A stretch of 64,000 nt of DNA from Gnetum montanum (GCA_015680685.1 MNCI01025159.1:40448-104447), one strand, 5' to 3'; positions 45,831-58,270 are shown, counted from the stretch's first letter. Notes: generated from the letters alone by a model not told the origin. Made by a program: numbers and translations.

Positions 45831-46499
45831 TTAAGATACTGATACACATGGTACATTCTGATATATTTGTGTGTTATGTGTACTAGTTTTATATTATTGT
45901 TTTATTATCCTTCATGGCTTCATAGATGATGTATTGTTTACTTTGAAATTGTTTCATTCTAGCTACTTACTTGAGCTACTTGGTTATACTTTAGCCTATT
46001 ATGTTATGTTCTAGTCTCATGCTGGTTACAATTTTTTTTTATTTTCATGTATTATGTATGTATATATATATTGTTATGTTTTTAGTAAAGCAGTAAGTGT
46101 ATGCTAAGGATTAAAATAAAAGTAAAGTTAAAAATAATGTTGTAAAGCAAAAATCAAAGACATAATGCAATAAAGAAAAATCCAAAAAATAGTGTAATAA
46201 AGCTAAATCTTTAAAAGAAAATATGCAAATAAAAGTAACAAATTAGAAATAATGCAATAATGTAAATTGGCCACACTGTATGTACAAAAAAGAAGGACAC
46301 ATCAATCATGTAATTGTTTCTTGATCTTTAATAGATCAGGAAACTCATAGGACTTTTTGTGCACAATTTGATATTCTCCATCTCCTTTACTCACAATGAA
46401 AAATAGAAGTTCCTCCCATGTATCATTTAAGGTTTTATTATTAATAATTTTAGCATCATTAGACTTACTTTTAACATTGGTTTTATTATTGGTAGTTGG
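45831..46499 (-). other. A-rich spacer between antisense gene and protease of D
   Basis: 46080-46280 is rich in aataaa and gtaaag phrases. No coding signal. It corresponds to 11646-12131 of A. Confidence 0.5.
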
Positions 46500-47170
46500 A
46501 GTTTCCTCTTGAAACTCTACTTTAGATCATTGGTCAATGTTAATGTTGTTAATTGAAACTAAAAATCCTTATATATTATGATTTGTCCATCCTGATAAGG
46601 TAAGTAGATTTTGTGGTGGGTGGATGAAGAAATTACTCATAATTTTTCTAATCATGGTAATCCTAGAATTAAGTTGAATCTATGTGTTTCTTCAACTACT
46701 AGGAAGTTGGTACAAGTGAAAAACTATTCCCCAACTTCAACGTCTAATGAGATTAGGCCCCTCACTACTAGTCATGATCCATTAAAGGATTTGAGTGTGT
46801 AAGTAGTGGTTTTCTAAATGTTTTTGACTAGGCCTAAATGTTTAACGATAGGTATGAGAATGACGTTTGTTGTTTTTCCATCATTGACATAAATATGATG
46901 AACTTTGTATTGACCAACACATATGATGCTAAAGAGTGGGACATGTTGCACTTTAATGCTTTGTGGATTGGTTTTAAATTTAGTATCATGAAACATGAGT
47001 ATGGTGTCTTTTTCATCCTCTTTGAGTAGAGGTGGCATAATGATGGAGTGGATGTGTTCTTCACTACCAAGCATGTCTTCACTCATAGGGATGGATGTCA
47101 ACATTTTGAATAATGCTTTGCAATGAGCAGGGGAAGTCATGACTAGGTCATAAAGGCTTAATCAAATGGT
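46500..47170 (-). pseudogene. Protease of element D
   Basis: The frame 47140-46814 aligns with 12962-12528 of A: HCKALFKMLTSIPMSEDM against HREALVHMLTAIPNDENM, then YVNDGKTTNVILIPIVKHLG against HIDDGATTNIILFPIVENLG. After a break it continues as FNLILGLP and VISSSTHKIYLPYQDGQII. One Asp of the DDG active-site motif reads Asn here. Confidence 0.84.
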
Positions 47171-48930
47171 TTTTTATTTTAATGAAAGTTTAACTTGTTC
47201 CATGGTTGTGACGAAGTATTTATCATTAGCATGTGATTTTTAAGCTTTGGTGACTTTGACCTCCTTCATTGTTTGTAAGACTTTTACTTCATGTTTTAAC
47301 ATGTGCTTTCTGGTCCCCTTGCTCTTAGTAAGTTTATGATTTTCTTCGGATTGACTAGTTGATGCAGTTTGAGTAATAGAATTCATAGGTATATCTAAAA
47401 TTATGGTAATTTTTGGTGGACTAACCTTCTTCTAAACCTATTTTTAATTATTCTCATTAGACTTAGGCTTTGTAATAGATACTTTTCATTACTTTGAGGC
47501 TAATATCTTATTAGTTAATGGGGATGAAGTTGATGCATTGAGTACTAGTCATTATTGGCTTTAGTAGTTTCCTTAATGTTCTTGATTTTGGAAAAGGCTT
47601 GACTAAGTGATCATGGGTCTAGTAATAGAGTTTTAACTTAATCAAGTCATTAATTTTTCCCCTTGAAGATGGCTAAAAGTTTTCAAAGACAATTTCTAGA
47701 ATCTCATTCAGTATTACATCCCATCTCTAAATAAACTTTTAAATTGGTTTGAGAGGCCCTTATATTACATTCATGAGTTGATCTAAAATTATATTAGGTT
47801 TTAAGTTATAGTTAAATCGGTTTACAAATTAAGTGATCAAGTCATCAAGTGAGGATATGAAACCTTTAGGTAACATTTGATACTAGTCTAAAGCTTTTCT
47901 TAATAAGAACATAGGGAAGATTTGCAACATTGTGGGGGGCCGTGCTTGTAACAAGAGGCATTCAAAATAGAAGGTAATGAGATGAACCTTTGGATCTTCT
48001 TCACCATTATATTTGATGAAGTGTGGGATAGAGATGCCTATGGGTAATATTATTTTTGACATAGTAGGGTTGATGGGATCATCTTGGTAAAAATTCATGA
48101 CTTTTATGGTCTGCATAGTGCTTACTTTAAGCTTTCATAGCTCATAAGTAAGGTCTTCGATTATTTGAAAGGCTTGATCTAGGCTTTGTGGCATTCTGGA
48201 GGATTGCATTAGTGGCTATATGATTTTTTGTTTTGTAACAAATATTTATATTGATTGAAGAGGTCATGTAGTTACCATTGTAGGAGGAGCAAACTTTGAA
48301 AACCATGTTTACCCATGGACTTAAGGAATGAAGGGAACACTAGGAATAAATGGGTTATGGGAAACATGTAGGACTTAAGGTTCTAAACAGGAGCCTACTG
48401 AGATGAGAAATAGTGTTGCATAGAAGAAACCATTGGTGGAGGCTAGGATAACATGGTAAAAGATGTTTATGTAAATGTGGAAGAAAATAGGGAAGTAGGT
48501 TGGGAGACATGGTTCAAGGAGGTTCCAAGGAGCATTTTATTCACTACCAAAATGAAATGTAGTGGGTTGGTCACTGTTGGGTTTATGATTAATTGCTATA
48601 ATGGATCTTCTAGATGAGTATTAGTTTTGTAATATCCTCGAAACTCATCTCAATCCTCCTGGTCTTGTCCCAAAATAGCTTTCTCACTTCCCACAACCTC
48701 GTCATTGACATCCACCAATTGTGCTAACATGTGTACGTATATCTCTAAAAGCTCTATGTGGTTGTACAAAGAAGGGATGTATTCCTTTCCTTTTTTATGA
48801 GTGAAGTTAAATTGGTCCATGGAGTCTAGCTTTTTGCATATGATACATAAATCGGCCTATATTTTTACATAGATGAAGCCATAATATTCTTCACTAATGT
48901 TAGCATGTGTTAGGTTTTAACCTAAACACA
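47171..48930 (-). pseudogene. Gag of element D
   Basis: N-terminal KEYIPSLYNHIELLEIYVHM lies at about 48790-48725. The capsid entry VMNFYQDDPINPTMSKIILP and FIKYNGEEDPKVHLITFYFE lie at 48105-47950. Order and spacing follow A. It is heavily broken between 47840 and 47180. Confidence 0.78.
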
Positions 48931-49119
48931 TAAAAGACTAATGATTATTAATGAATAAAAGGTGTTTAGGTCATTAATTCTAGTAGAGTCCTAGTTTCTA
49001 GCCATGTTGATGATGTATTATGATAGATGGTTGATAAGAAGGGTATAAATTGTAGAGAACTAAGATATTGGTTGAAGGTAGCACAAGCTTTAAGAGCATA
49101 AATGTGGAATTTCCATGAA

Positions 49120-49270
49120 CACTATGTAAATGTAAATAAGGCTATAGTGTAAATGTAAACTTTTATAACATAAATGTAAATTATGCTATAAAGTAAATGT
49201 AAAATGAGAGAAAAATTTAATTGTAAATAAGTAAATGTAAAAACAAGCTTTTATAAATGCAAAAAGTAAA
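49120..49270. repeat. Short A-rich repeats (taaatgtaaa)
   Basis: The phrase aaatgtaaa or a close variant occurs about seven times in the leader of D. Confidence 0.6.
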
Positions 49271-49562
49271 TTGGTCTTATCATAAATCCTAAAAAATAGG
49301 CTTAAGCATGGTATGAATAGCATAGTTTAACATAGTGCTAGGATTTCGTATAAGAGATGTGGATAGAAACTAAAACTTTACTTGACTTAAGATCAATGTA
49401 ATCCAAGATTCACATTGGAAATGTAGGCACAATAAATAAATTGGGATTGGAAACACTTAAAATAAACAATTGTAATTAAATATGCTATAATAGAGGTTGT
49501 AAAATGGTAGAATCATGGCAAACAATGGTTTTATTTTGGCTATGATGAAGAAAATAGGGTAA

Positions 49563-49581
49563 TGCCCTTCTTTTAGCACTA
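49563..49581 (-). other. Degraded primer-binding site of element D
   Basis: tgcccttcttttagcacta on the plus strand matches ggccctccttctagtgcca of A at most positions and sits between gag and LTR-like DNA. Confidence 0.55.
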
Positions 49582-49587
49582 GAAAAT

Positions 49588-50700
49588 TGTAAGCATGGAA
49601 AAATTTAGGTTATGGAAATTGAAGATTCCCATGCGAAAGAATTTAAACTCAAGATCCATTGGCCTAAAGGATTTAAGACATTTTAAATGGTCTTGTTGGT
49701 CACCCAAGGACTTAACGATTTATGACCAAGTTTGGCAAAACAATGTAAATAGAGAAATGGATGAGCAACAGATTCAGTGCTAATTCCATGAATGAACTAG
49801 GTGTTAACACAAGAAATAAAAGATGAGATGAAAAAAACGCTACAAATTTTTATTAAATCTATAAAATATGAGTTTAAAAGATACAAAGATACAAGCCTTT
49901 GTGGCTTTTAAAGTTTTGAACTAAAAGGATTTCACAAATCCCTTTGAAATTTCTCTTGGAAGATCTAGTACATGGGTTGATGAGGTGTATTCCACCACCA
50001 TCCTAGATGCATTTGGCTTGTTGGATCTACATCAAACTAAAAGAATTCAACACATTTCTAGTACTCTTGATGGTTGGTGCTAGAAATGGCTCTATGCTCT
50101 TAACTCACTCGCTACTCCAAGGGTCTCAAAATTTTGAAGAGTTCAAATATTTAAACAGTCCCCAAAAATGATGTTGGTTTCTTCTTAGATAGGTTTTAGC
50201 TTGTTGTATTCACATTGACTCTAATCTGGCAAGATTCCTGGCATTCTACATAGCATTTTCCTATAATTTACATTGGCCAAAAAATGTAGCATTTTTCAAT
50301 TTATGCTAGCAAGTAGATGCAACATTCTTTTCATAATTTATGCTAGAAATAGCAACATTTTTCATAACATGATCTTAATTTAGGTTGGTCTTGGATAATC
50401 CATAGCATTTCTCATTCTTTATGCTATGAATTACAATTTACATAATGAGAATGATTTGGAATTTTAATGAAATAGGATTATAATATAGATTTGTTGAAAG
50501 GAAATTAAGACATTTTTTTCTCTTGACTTTGATTAGAATTACATTCAAAACTTACATAGAAGAGACTTAAGTTTTTCCCTTTTGCCACTAGGCTTTCCTA
50601 TTTATAGTTCAATTTTTCTTTGAATGTGTTTCATGAAGTATCATAGTTATCATGTTCTTCTATAGTAAGAAATCTATCACTTTATAAACAAAACTCTTTT
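49588..50700 (-). repeat. Probable 5' LTR of element D (outer edge not found)
   Basis: It begins tgtaagcatgg seven bases beyond the PBS, similar to tgtacttag of B. There is no partner LTR in the window, so the far edge is a guess. Repeats of the type tagcatttttcaatttatgc occur at 50245-50440. Confidence 0.4.
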
Positions 50701-52457
50701 TAAAAGAAAAAGAAGACTATCAATGTTAGCAAGGATTCATGCTGATGTGCTACTTTCCCATCATCTTCTAAGTATCAAAATCAAGGGGATCATATTTCTA
50801 GAGATGAATAAAAGAAATTTTCTATTTCTTTTTCAAATAGAGAAAAATGTAAATGCTTTCAAGTGGTAGAAAGGAAACTTCATCTCTGAAATTTAGTCAT
50901 CAAGGTCATCATCTAAGATGCTACAAAGAATCTTAATTACCTCCACAACCATTTGTTAATGTTAAGAAAAAAGGAGGTTATTAGGTGGTAACCTTGAACT
51001 TAGGCATGGATGAAAAGATCTTCACATAATATCTTTGGTAGTAGAGTATGATTTGTCTATTTGTTTGTTTATGTAATTTAATTTTTATATTTTATATTCT
51101 TTTATGCATATTTTTTTTAAATCTAATGACATATCCTTTATTAATTTTTTAATTCTTTTGGTTTGATAGGATTTTGTATCAAAATGGATATCCAGATCTA
51201 ACCATTTTGATTTCTTATTTTCTTAGTGAGATTTTTTGTGTCTATTTTTTATATTAAAAAGTAATCATTTTTCATTTTTTTTAAATTTAAATTTATGTGT
51301 TCATGGAAAATTAATTAATATTCTTTATAAATGCTCATTGTGAGAGCTAAATGATGAATGAATGAGCTTACAAATGAAATGATGATACAAGAGTATCAAA
51401 TGGATCTAATGTGAAACTTTTGCTGACGAAATATTCTTGTAACACAAATTCATCCATCTTCTTTTATTCTAACATTATTGGTAAACTAGACATATATTTA
51501 GTGGGGAGCTAGATCATGTAACATAATTGAGAAAGTTTCCACTACTAAAACCATGAGAGGGTGTAGTAAGCCGAGACTTTAAGATGTGAGATCTAGAAAC
51601 TTGGATGAGCGCTTAGTTGTAGTTTAAAAAATAGTATACCATTGAGGGATCTCATGATCATTAGGATGGGTCTTGATTGATGGGCTTGAATCATTAGGTC
51701 TATGCATGTCTTACTTGATTACAATAGTTAAAGGTTTATGCGGATTCATGATTTCATGAACCTATGCTAGCACATTGGTTAAGCTACTTGATTTAACAAG
51801 TGGAGGTCAAGAACTTGAGGTGGTGACCTAGCTCTTTGAGCATCTCTAGAGGATTAATTTTTCTAAGGTTTTTACACTCCATTTCTCAAAAGGAAAAAAT
51901 GCAAAAAATATAAAAATAAATTAAGAAAATACAATAAAATATAAAAGACATAAAAAATTAGTATGATAATATAGAGATATGAGCAATGAATATTTTCTTA
52001 TACTCTTGACCTACAAAAATTGGTAGCATTACCATCCTAAGCTAGAAACGTTTTGTGTTGTTTATAGTTACTAAAAAGAAATGTTGTGTCTATGTCCTCC
52101 CAAATTAGTAATTTTACTATCTAGGTAGGAAGATAAGTCTAAAATCAACTCAGTGGGATACTTAGGAAGACTAAGCAACTGTAACTCTATGACTATGAAT
52201 TGTTGTGCTACACTAGCTCTAGTAGCATTAATGACCTATATGTCACTCTCTAAGGAAAATTTAGTAAATTTAAATACTACTATTAATAAATTATTAGTCC
52301 AAGTATAAATGATTTTTTTAATCATGGTAGAAAATTTCTATGTTCATTTTCCATTCGAAGCATAATTTATGGATTTAAATATTTACCATGGTAAAAGGTA
52401 TTGAAGAGAGATTTTTAGTAGCATTAAATTTCAAAACATACCTTGGCTATAGGTAGG
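50701..52457. other. Unassigned AT-rich DNA
   Basis: No coding frame, LTR pair or structured repeat that I can support. It may include the rest of the LTR of D. Confidence 0.4.
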
Positions 52458-52969
52458 TGTTGATGCCTAAATTTTGGACAAATCAACACTAGGAAAGAAA
52501 AACTCATTTTAGGAGACTATTGCCTAGGGCACCTTCCAAATGGCTATGAAAACCTAAGAATAGTCTCAACTAGAGAGGGCTATGTGGCCTTTTAAAAATA
52601 TTTTAAAAATGAAAATTTTAATTGGAATGACTATCTTAAATTTAAGGATATGAAAGGTAACCAAAATAAATTTTCCTTACTTCTCGATTGCTATCACCAT
52701 TTGCCACTAGTCCATTGCAGATGCTTCCATAGCCAACACTGCTTGAAGCTGCTAGAGGAGACATAGAAAAAGAGAAGAGGTTGGATGGAGGGGCCCATTG
52801 ATGTGTCTCTAATGCATAGATAGAATGTGTCCAATCACCAGCATGAGGGAGGAAAATGTTTCCCTATTTGGAGAACCTTGTCATGGATGTACTACTTACC
52901 AGAAATAAAATGAAACTCTAGAACCCATGCTTACAATTGCTACTATCTACTACTACAACATCGCAACAT

Positions 52970-53002
52970 AGAGAGAGAGAGAGCGAGAGAGAGCAAGAGA
53001 GA

Positions 53003-53078
<76 letters not shown>

Positions 53079-53080
53079 NG
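52970..53080. repeat. (GA)n microsatellite with one undetermined base
   Basis: About 110 bases of GA with a few C or A interruptions. The N at 53079 marks an unresolved position. Confidence 0.97.
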
Positions 53081-53540
53081 AATGAGCTGCCATATCCCAC
53101 TATCATATATCAGTAGATACTCCAGCCCTACATTTGCTACTATTATGGATCTGCTGCAGAAAGGAAAAAGAAAACGACCACCTCTTGGTTTACTACTAAG
53201 ATTGTTGACTGTCATTCATGCAGCTCTATTACTACTAACTATTGCTAGTCCATTGCTAAGAATAATGAAACAAGACTATAGAATCCACTTATCATGTCTA
53301 TTGTTTGCACATTTTAGCTTTGTTGTTGTCACCCCATGAAAAATAGGAGAAGAGAAAGAGAGAAAATCATTGTCCATTGGTTTCTCAACACTTGGAGATC
53401 TCCTTACCAATTTGTGTGTGTCTCAATGGAGAGATACATAGTTGTTTAGGAAGGAAGCCTAATTTGTTAAGGAGGTATTTGCTTTCCCCTTCTAACTTCA
53501 TCTTCATTCTCTGTTTTATATCTTTTTGGTAGTGACATTT

Positions 53541-53660
53541 CACCTCCTCGCACCTCGCTCCACCTCCTTGCATGTTGATTCACCTTCCTGCATGTTGATC
53601 CACCTCCTTACACATTGGTTAACCTTCCCACATGTTAGTTCACCTTCTTGCATGTCAACA
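53541..53660. repeat. 20 bp minisatellite, six units
   Basis: Units start at 53541, 53561, 53581, 53601, 53621 and 53641. Consensus cacctccttgcatgttgatt, with exact 20-base period and no gaps. Confidence 0.95.
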
Positions 53661-54132
53661 TTCCTTTGTGAAATGGTATATGATTTTACAAAACAATTTT
53701 GTTGATCATGGTCCTATGTGATAGCATGGGTGAGGTTGGCCATAACACTTAGCCCCAAAACATTAAATTGCATGCAAGGAAAAATAGTAATAAAAATCAT
53801 GAGATCTTAAAAATAAAATAATAAAATAGGAAAAATTTTAGAAAAATAAATTTAACATTGAATAATAAAACCACCTCACCTAAGTTAAGACTGAGGTAAG
53901 AACCACCAAAATCAAAAATTTGAAAATGGAACTGGGAAATGAGGGATATATATAAAAGGTTTTGGTAAGAACAATTTTTAGTAAATGGGAAGCATAAAAA
54001 AAGGTAAAAAATAAAGTTTCTAACGACAAAGTTTTTTTTTTTTAAAATTCAAAAGGTTCCAAGATAGGTTCAATAAATAAAATATCCACAAGAAAATGGT
54101 AAGAAGATCTAATAAACAAAAGCTAGGAGAAA

Positions 54133-54151
54133 GGCCCTCCTTCTAGTACCA
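54133..54151 (-). other. Primer-binding site of element F
   Basis: The minus strand reads TGGtactagaaggagggcc, one base different from the site of A, six bases from the LTR at 54158. Confidence 0.85.
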
Positions 54152-54358
54152 AAAAGCTGTTGAAGCATTAATTTTGGACTCACCAATAGTAGGAAAAAAA
54201 CTAATTTTAGAAGACTATTGCCTACGGTGCCTCTTGTACGGGTACAAAAATCCTAAAATAGTCTTAGCTGGAGATAGCTACTTGAAATTTTAAAAATAGT
54301 AAAAAATGAAAATTTTAATTGGAATGAATGTCTTGAATTCAAGAATACCAAAGGTAAC

Positions 54359-55727
54359 TGATGAGCGATGAGGTAACCCTATGCCCAACCATGCGAATAC
54401 AAGCATTCACATGTTATTTGATCAAACTTCAAGGATTAAGTGCTTATGAACTTACAAAAAACAAGGTTGGGTTATGCGATCGTTGTCTTATTAAGCTTAC
54501 TTGTAAGGAAAAATTGTATGGTTAAGTAAACTTGAGGTATATGATTTTTATGCTTATTATGTTTTATGTTGGTGCTTAAGAAAGGGGAAAATGAAATAAT
54601 TTAGTAACTAATTTGATTTAACTAATCAACTATGCTCTAACTAGTCCTAACACCAGCATTCGTTCCCACTTGCCGGACACATCCTGAACCAATGTAACAC
54701 TACTGGGATTACCAAACGTTAGTCATTACTGTGTTACCAAGTATTCCACGTATGCTCAAAGTGATCTTGTTGAGTGTGCTAATTCATTGATAATTAACAA
54801 CTTAATAAAAATAACACCAAATAACTATTGAAAGCATCAAATAATAGTAAATAACATGAAATGTAATAATTAAGTTATTTTGAATATTGCAAGGTTTATC
54901 ATAAAGTTCATATTTATTTCCGGTCACAAGGTGTGCTCAAGTACACAATGCTCGAACAAGATCTGTTCACTTTATGACTCCTATTGCAAACACTCAAAAA
55001 TAATTCTAACTCTGGAAAGGGAAAACTACAACAGTTTTGCCAAGGGACTAAGAAAACTAACTACGAAATCAATTGCCCTTGTCTCTTATTTATAGGAGAC
55101 ATGACAAGTTTCGACATCACATGTTTGATATCGCTTTGGACTCTCTGATATCACGTATTCGATATTGTGGGTCTGATATCTGGAGTTCAATATTGATACT
55201 CACCATACCCGCAGGACTAAATGAAAACTCATCCTCGATTTCCTTATAAAATATTGGGAAGGTATGGAATTACTAACTGAACGACAATTGACGGTGACAT
55301 GGAATGATAGACTCAAAATGCCTATTTAATGGATCAACAAGCATATTATAGCATTGGTGTTCATAACCATTGTGGTGAACACTGTAAATAGATGACATCC
55401 AAACCCTCATTTAAAAGCTTGAAGAGAGAGAAAAAAAAGAAAATGAGGCATGTTATTTACGATGTCAAAAATGTACACACCATTGTTCATCCATGGCCCC
55501 ATGACCAAGCTTGTTACTTGTGTGAATGCTTTTGCTCCAATCCATCTTGAGTTCTCCCTCCTATCCCAGTCCATTGTTCATGTGATTTCCATTTGCACAA
55601 ACAACATAGTCACGAATTATCAAGGATAGATAAGACATAATGGTAGATACTAGGTTAGAGGTTTAAAAATGATAACTACCCAAGGTGTAGGAGTGAGATA
55701 AGTAATGGAATGGAAAAATTTGTGACA
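54359..55727 (-). repeat. 3' LTR of element G
   Basis: It begins tgatgagcgatgagg and ends about tttgtgaca on the plus strand, ~1369 bp. The first 575 bases match 63426-64000. The minus strand holds TATAAATAA at 55086-55094. GATATC or GATATT elements recur five times between 55127 and 55195. Confidence 0.83.
55086..55094 (-). promoter_or_regulatory. TATA box in 3' LTR of G
   Basis: CCTATAAATAAGAG on the minus strand. The equivalent in the 5' LTR would be off-window. Confidence 0.6.
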
Positions 55728-55740
55728 GGGCCCCCATGAC
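55728..55740 (-). other. Polypurine tract of element G
   Basis: The minus strand reads catgggggccc directly before the LTR start TGTCACAAA. It would prime plus-strand DNA synthesis. Confidence 0.6.
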
Positions 55741-57170
55741 TAAGAACAAACCTCTGGTAACAATAAGATGAAAAATGAAAGAACAAGGAAGATTAGATAA
55801 ATAACAATGGTGAGGCCACTAAAAAGGCATAAAACATAGAGAAAATGGATGTCATAGATGGGGTCAAATGAGAAACAGTTGATTGCAAGAAACATTTAAG
55901 GGAAAGAACTTAATAATTGCACCAAAAAGGAATGCTAGTGGATCCTCCCCAAAGCAGGCTCATGCCCTTTATGCCTTGACAAACCCACAAAACAAAGAGT
56001 TTGTAGCCTCTAGGAATGATATATGGAAAAGATGGTTAAGAACTTACGCACAAGATTTTATCAAAGAATAACAATGCATCAACCAAGATATAGACTAATC
56101 ATAAAACTGGTAATGAGGTGGAATATGGAAAGAAAAGAAAAGAGAGAATGGAATGGGGTCCTCAAAATCAAGGTTTTGTAAAGTCCCTTGTGTATTGTGT
56201 GGTTAAGGAGACTTCTATCCAAATATAGATTCAAACTAACCACATCCATTGACCTCGCGTCAACACACTTGACTAACCCATCCTTCTAAAGTAACAAGAA
56301 TGCTTTGACCGAGCAACTACCATTTCAACAAGCGAAAAATAGAAGAGCAAGAATCAAGAAAATACCTTAGTTAGAGGGGACCTTCAGGCATGGGTAACAT
56401 GTCTTTCTAGTGCCATAACCAGTGTTTGTAGCCCATGTTTCTTTATTATGTCTAAGGAGTATGCTTTGAATTCCCACTAGTTTTTTTTTGTTGTTGGTGA
56501 GAACCACATCATGTAAAGAATTATTTGATGCATTTAGCTTCCTGAGATTACTCAATAGTAGAATGGAAAAAAACCTATGAAAAAAATTCAAGTACCCAAG
56601 AGAATAGCTTGCACAAATGAATCGAATCCCCTTGAAGTCACACCCTTTTCAATCTATTTAAATATTTCCTTAGTTTTGAAGAATATCAAGCCACAAATTC
56701 ATTAATAGTTTTTCTTAGAAAAAATGGATAGTACATTTCCAAAACAAAGGAGATCATAGAATTAAATGGATGAATGGATGACATGAACTTATTGCCTATT
56801 TTATCAAAAGAAATCGTATCTTAGCATTAGCATTGAAAGTCAAAGATAAAAACTAAACATTAGTAATCAACACTATTATAGTACAATCCACCATCATGAG
56901 CACTTATTATATGATGAGTGAAAGTAAATCAAACAAAATGTAATAGAGAAAGAAATAGTAAAAATATTACCGATGGTGTAAACCAAAACAAGTAAAGATG
57001 AAAAATGTGTATAATAAAAGAAACCAACATAAACTAAGGGCTTAGAATGGTTAGCATTGGTGGCCATCTCCCCCATGACTAAGTTGGAAGGAGGAGATCT
57101 TAAATAAGGAGTAGAGTTTTCCATCAATAGAGGTAGTGTTGGTACTGGTCATTTTAGGCTCATGGAAAGG
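55741..57170 (-). other. Region between integrase and 3' LTR of G, place of the Athila env-like gene
   Basis: Full-length Athila elements carry an env-like frame here. I find only short frames, such as 57127-56894 on the minus strand with a hydrophobic stretch, and a 62-codon plus-strand frame at 55883-56071. None is recognisable. Confidence 0.5.
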
Positions 57171-58270
57171 TTTGGTTTGCTAGATGTTGATCAATAATTT
57201 CCTATTCAGGCTTTTAGGTTTATAGATCATCATGACCCATAAAAGAAAAGTTTCATGAGTGATATAATATCCTTCCCACAACATTTGAAATTTAGTTTGT
57301 TGTGGCACATGTGTGGGATTCCAATATAGAAAATTATCTCCTGGTTGGTATTTGACTTTCCTAATCCTTAGGTCATGATGTTGTTTGTTAAAGGCCTTGT
57401 GCAGTTCATTGGATGACAGGTAGATAATCAATTTTTATCTAGCAAGTTAAGGTTCATTAACTATTCTTTCTATACTAGATTGAGGTCAAGGTTAAGGTCA
57501 CATATTGTAGATAGTATATGAAGCTTAGCTTGGATAGAAAGTTTTGGAAGTTTACCATATACTAACTCATAGGGAGAGTAGCCTATAGGGAGTTTCCATG
57601 TGGAGTAGTATGGCCAAAGAGCATCATTCATTTTGGTGCTCTAGTCTTACCTATATTGGCTAATTGTTCATGTCAATATCTTTGTGATCTCCCTATTGGT
57701 GACCTCAGCTTGACCATTCACTTGAGGATAATATGGTGTAGTCAGCTTATGCTCAACTCCTAAGCATTTCATTAATTTTCAAAAGGTCACACCTATAAAA
57801 TATGTACCATTATAAAAAATGAGTGCAAAAGGAATGCTAAACCTATTTACAATTTTTTGTTGAACAAATCATGTAGTAGTAGATGATGTACAATTAGTAA
57901 TAGTGACTGCTTCTACCCACTTTGTAAAATAGTCAACAACAACAATAATGTAAGTTTTTCCATTGTACATTAGTGTGATAGGCCCCATAAAATTAATACC
58001 TCATATGTTTAAGGGTTCTAAAGGTTGAATCCATTGTTGTGAACCCTTCATTCTAGCAGTTATTCCCCCATCACATTGGCAACAATCACAAGATTGGATG
58101 AAATGTTGAGCATCCCAGAACAATGTAGGTGAATAATATTTTGCAAGCAAGATTTTAATGGCTATTCATCTCCCAAAATAATGAACCCCACAAGGGCCCT
58201 CATGAGCATCTTGGAGAACTTGCAATTGATCTTCATTGGGAACATACCATCGGATCAAGCCATTGGAACA
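57171..58270 (-). pseudogene. Integrase of element G
   Basis: Zinc-binding region HEGPCGVHYFGR and CDCCQCDGG (about 58215-58060), then core motifs. The first catalytic Asp position reads GINFMGP (Asn for Asp). DYFTKWVEAVTITNC follows. The second catalytic Asp position reads FYNGTYF (Tyr for Asp). The Glu is kept in YYPQVNGQAEVTNREI. The C-terminal part has VKYQPGDN and WEGYY (about 57350-57260). Two of three catalytic acids are lost, besides stops. Confidence 0.87.

Larger units (their letters stand above)
42423..50700 (-). mobile_element. Element D: Tat-lineage element with gag, protease and antisense gene, lacking pol
   Basis: Reading down: LTR-like DNA above 49588, degraded PBS, gag (48930-47171), protease (47170-46500), AT-rich spacer, the plus-strand gene, then a repeat spacer that stops at 42422. 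RT, RNase H, integrase and the 3' LTR are not in the window. The element therefore ends where the LTR-like sequence at 39913-42422 begins, either deleted or continuing beyond element C. The upper limit is approximate. Confidence 0.7.
52458..54358 (-). mobile_element. Element F: small non-coding LTR element, minus strand
   Basis: A ~200 bp direct repeat (52458-52661 and 54158-54358) begins tgttgatgcc or tgttgaagca and ends ggtaac. A PBS of the A type lies just inside the right copy. The interior has no retroelement protein but holds a GA microsatellite and a 20 bp minisatellite. The right copy stops exactly where the LTR of G starts, so the real LTR may be longer, with its remainder beyond G. 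Confidence 0.75.

Noticed and set aside
48907-48929. Near-palindrome gtgttaggttttaacctaaa in the leader of D
   Set aside because: A single copy with a mismatch in AT-rich DNA; no repeat or context gives it meaning.
52918-53215. Ser/Leu-repeat proteins across the GA tract
   Set aside because: They are translations of a microsatellite.
55883-56071. A 62-codon plus-strand frame between integrase and 3' LTR of G as a second antisense gene
   Set aside because: No homologue in the window, no splice-like borders, and length compatible with chance.
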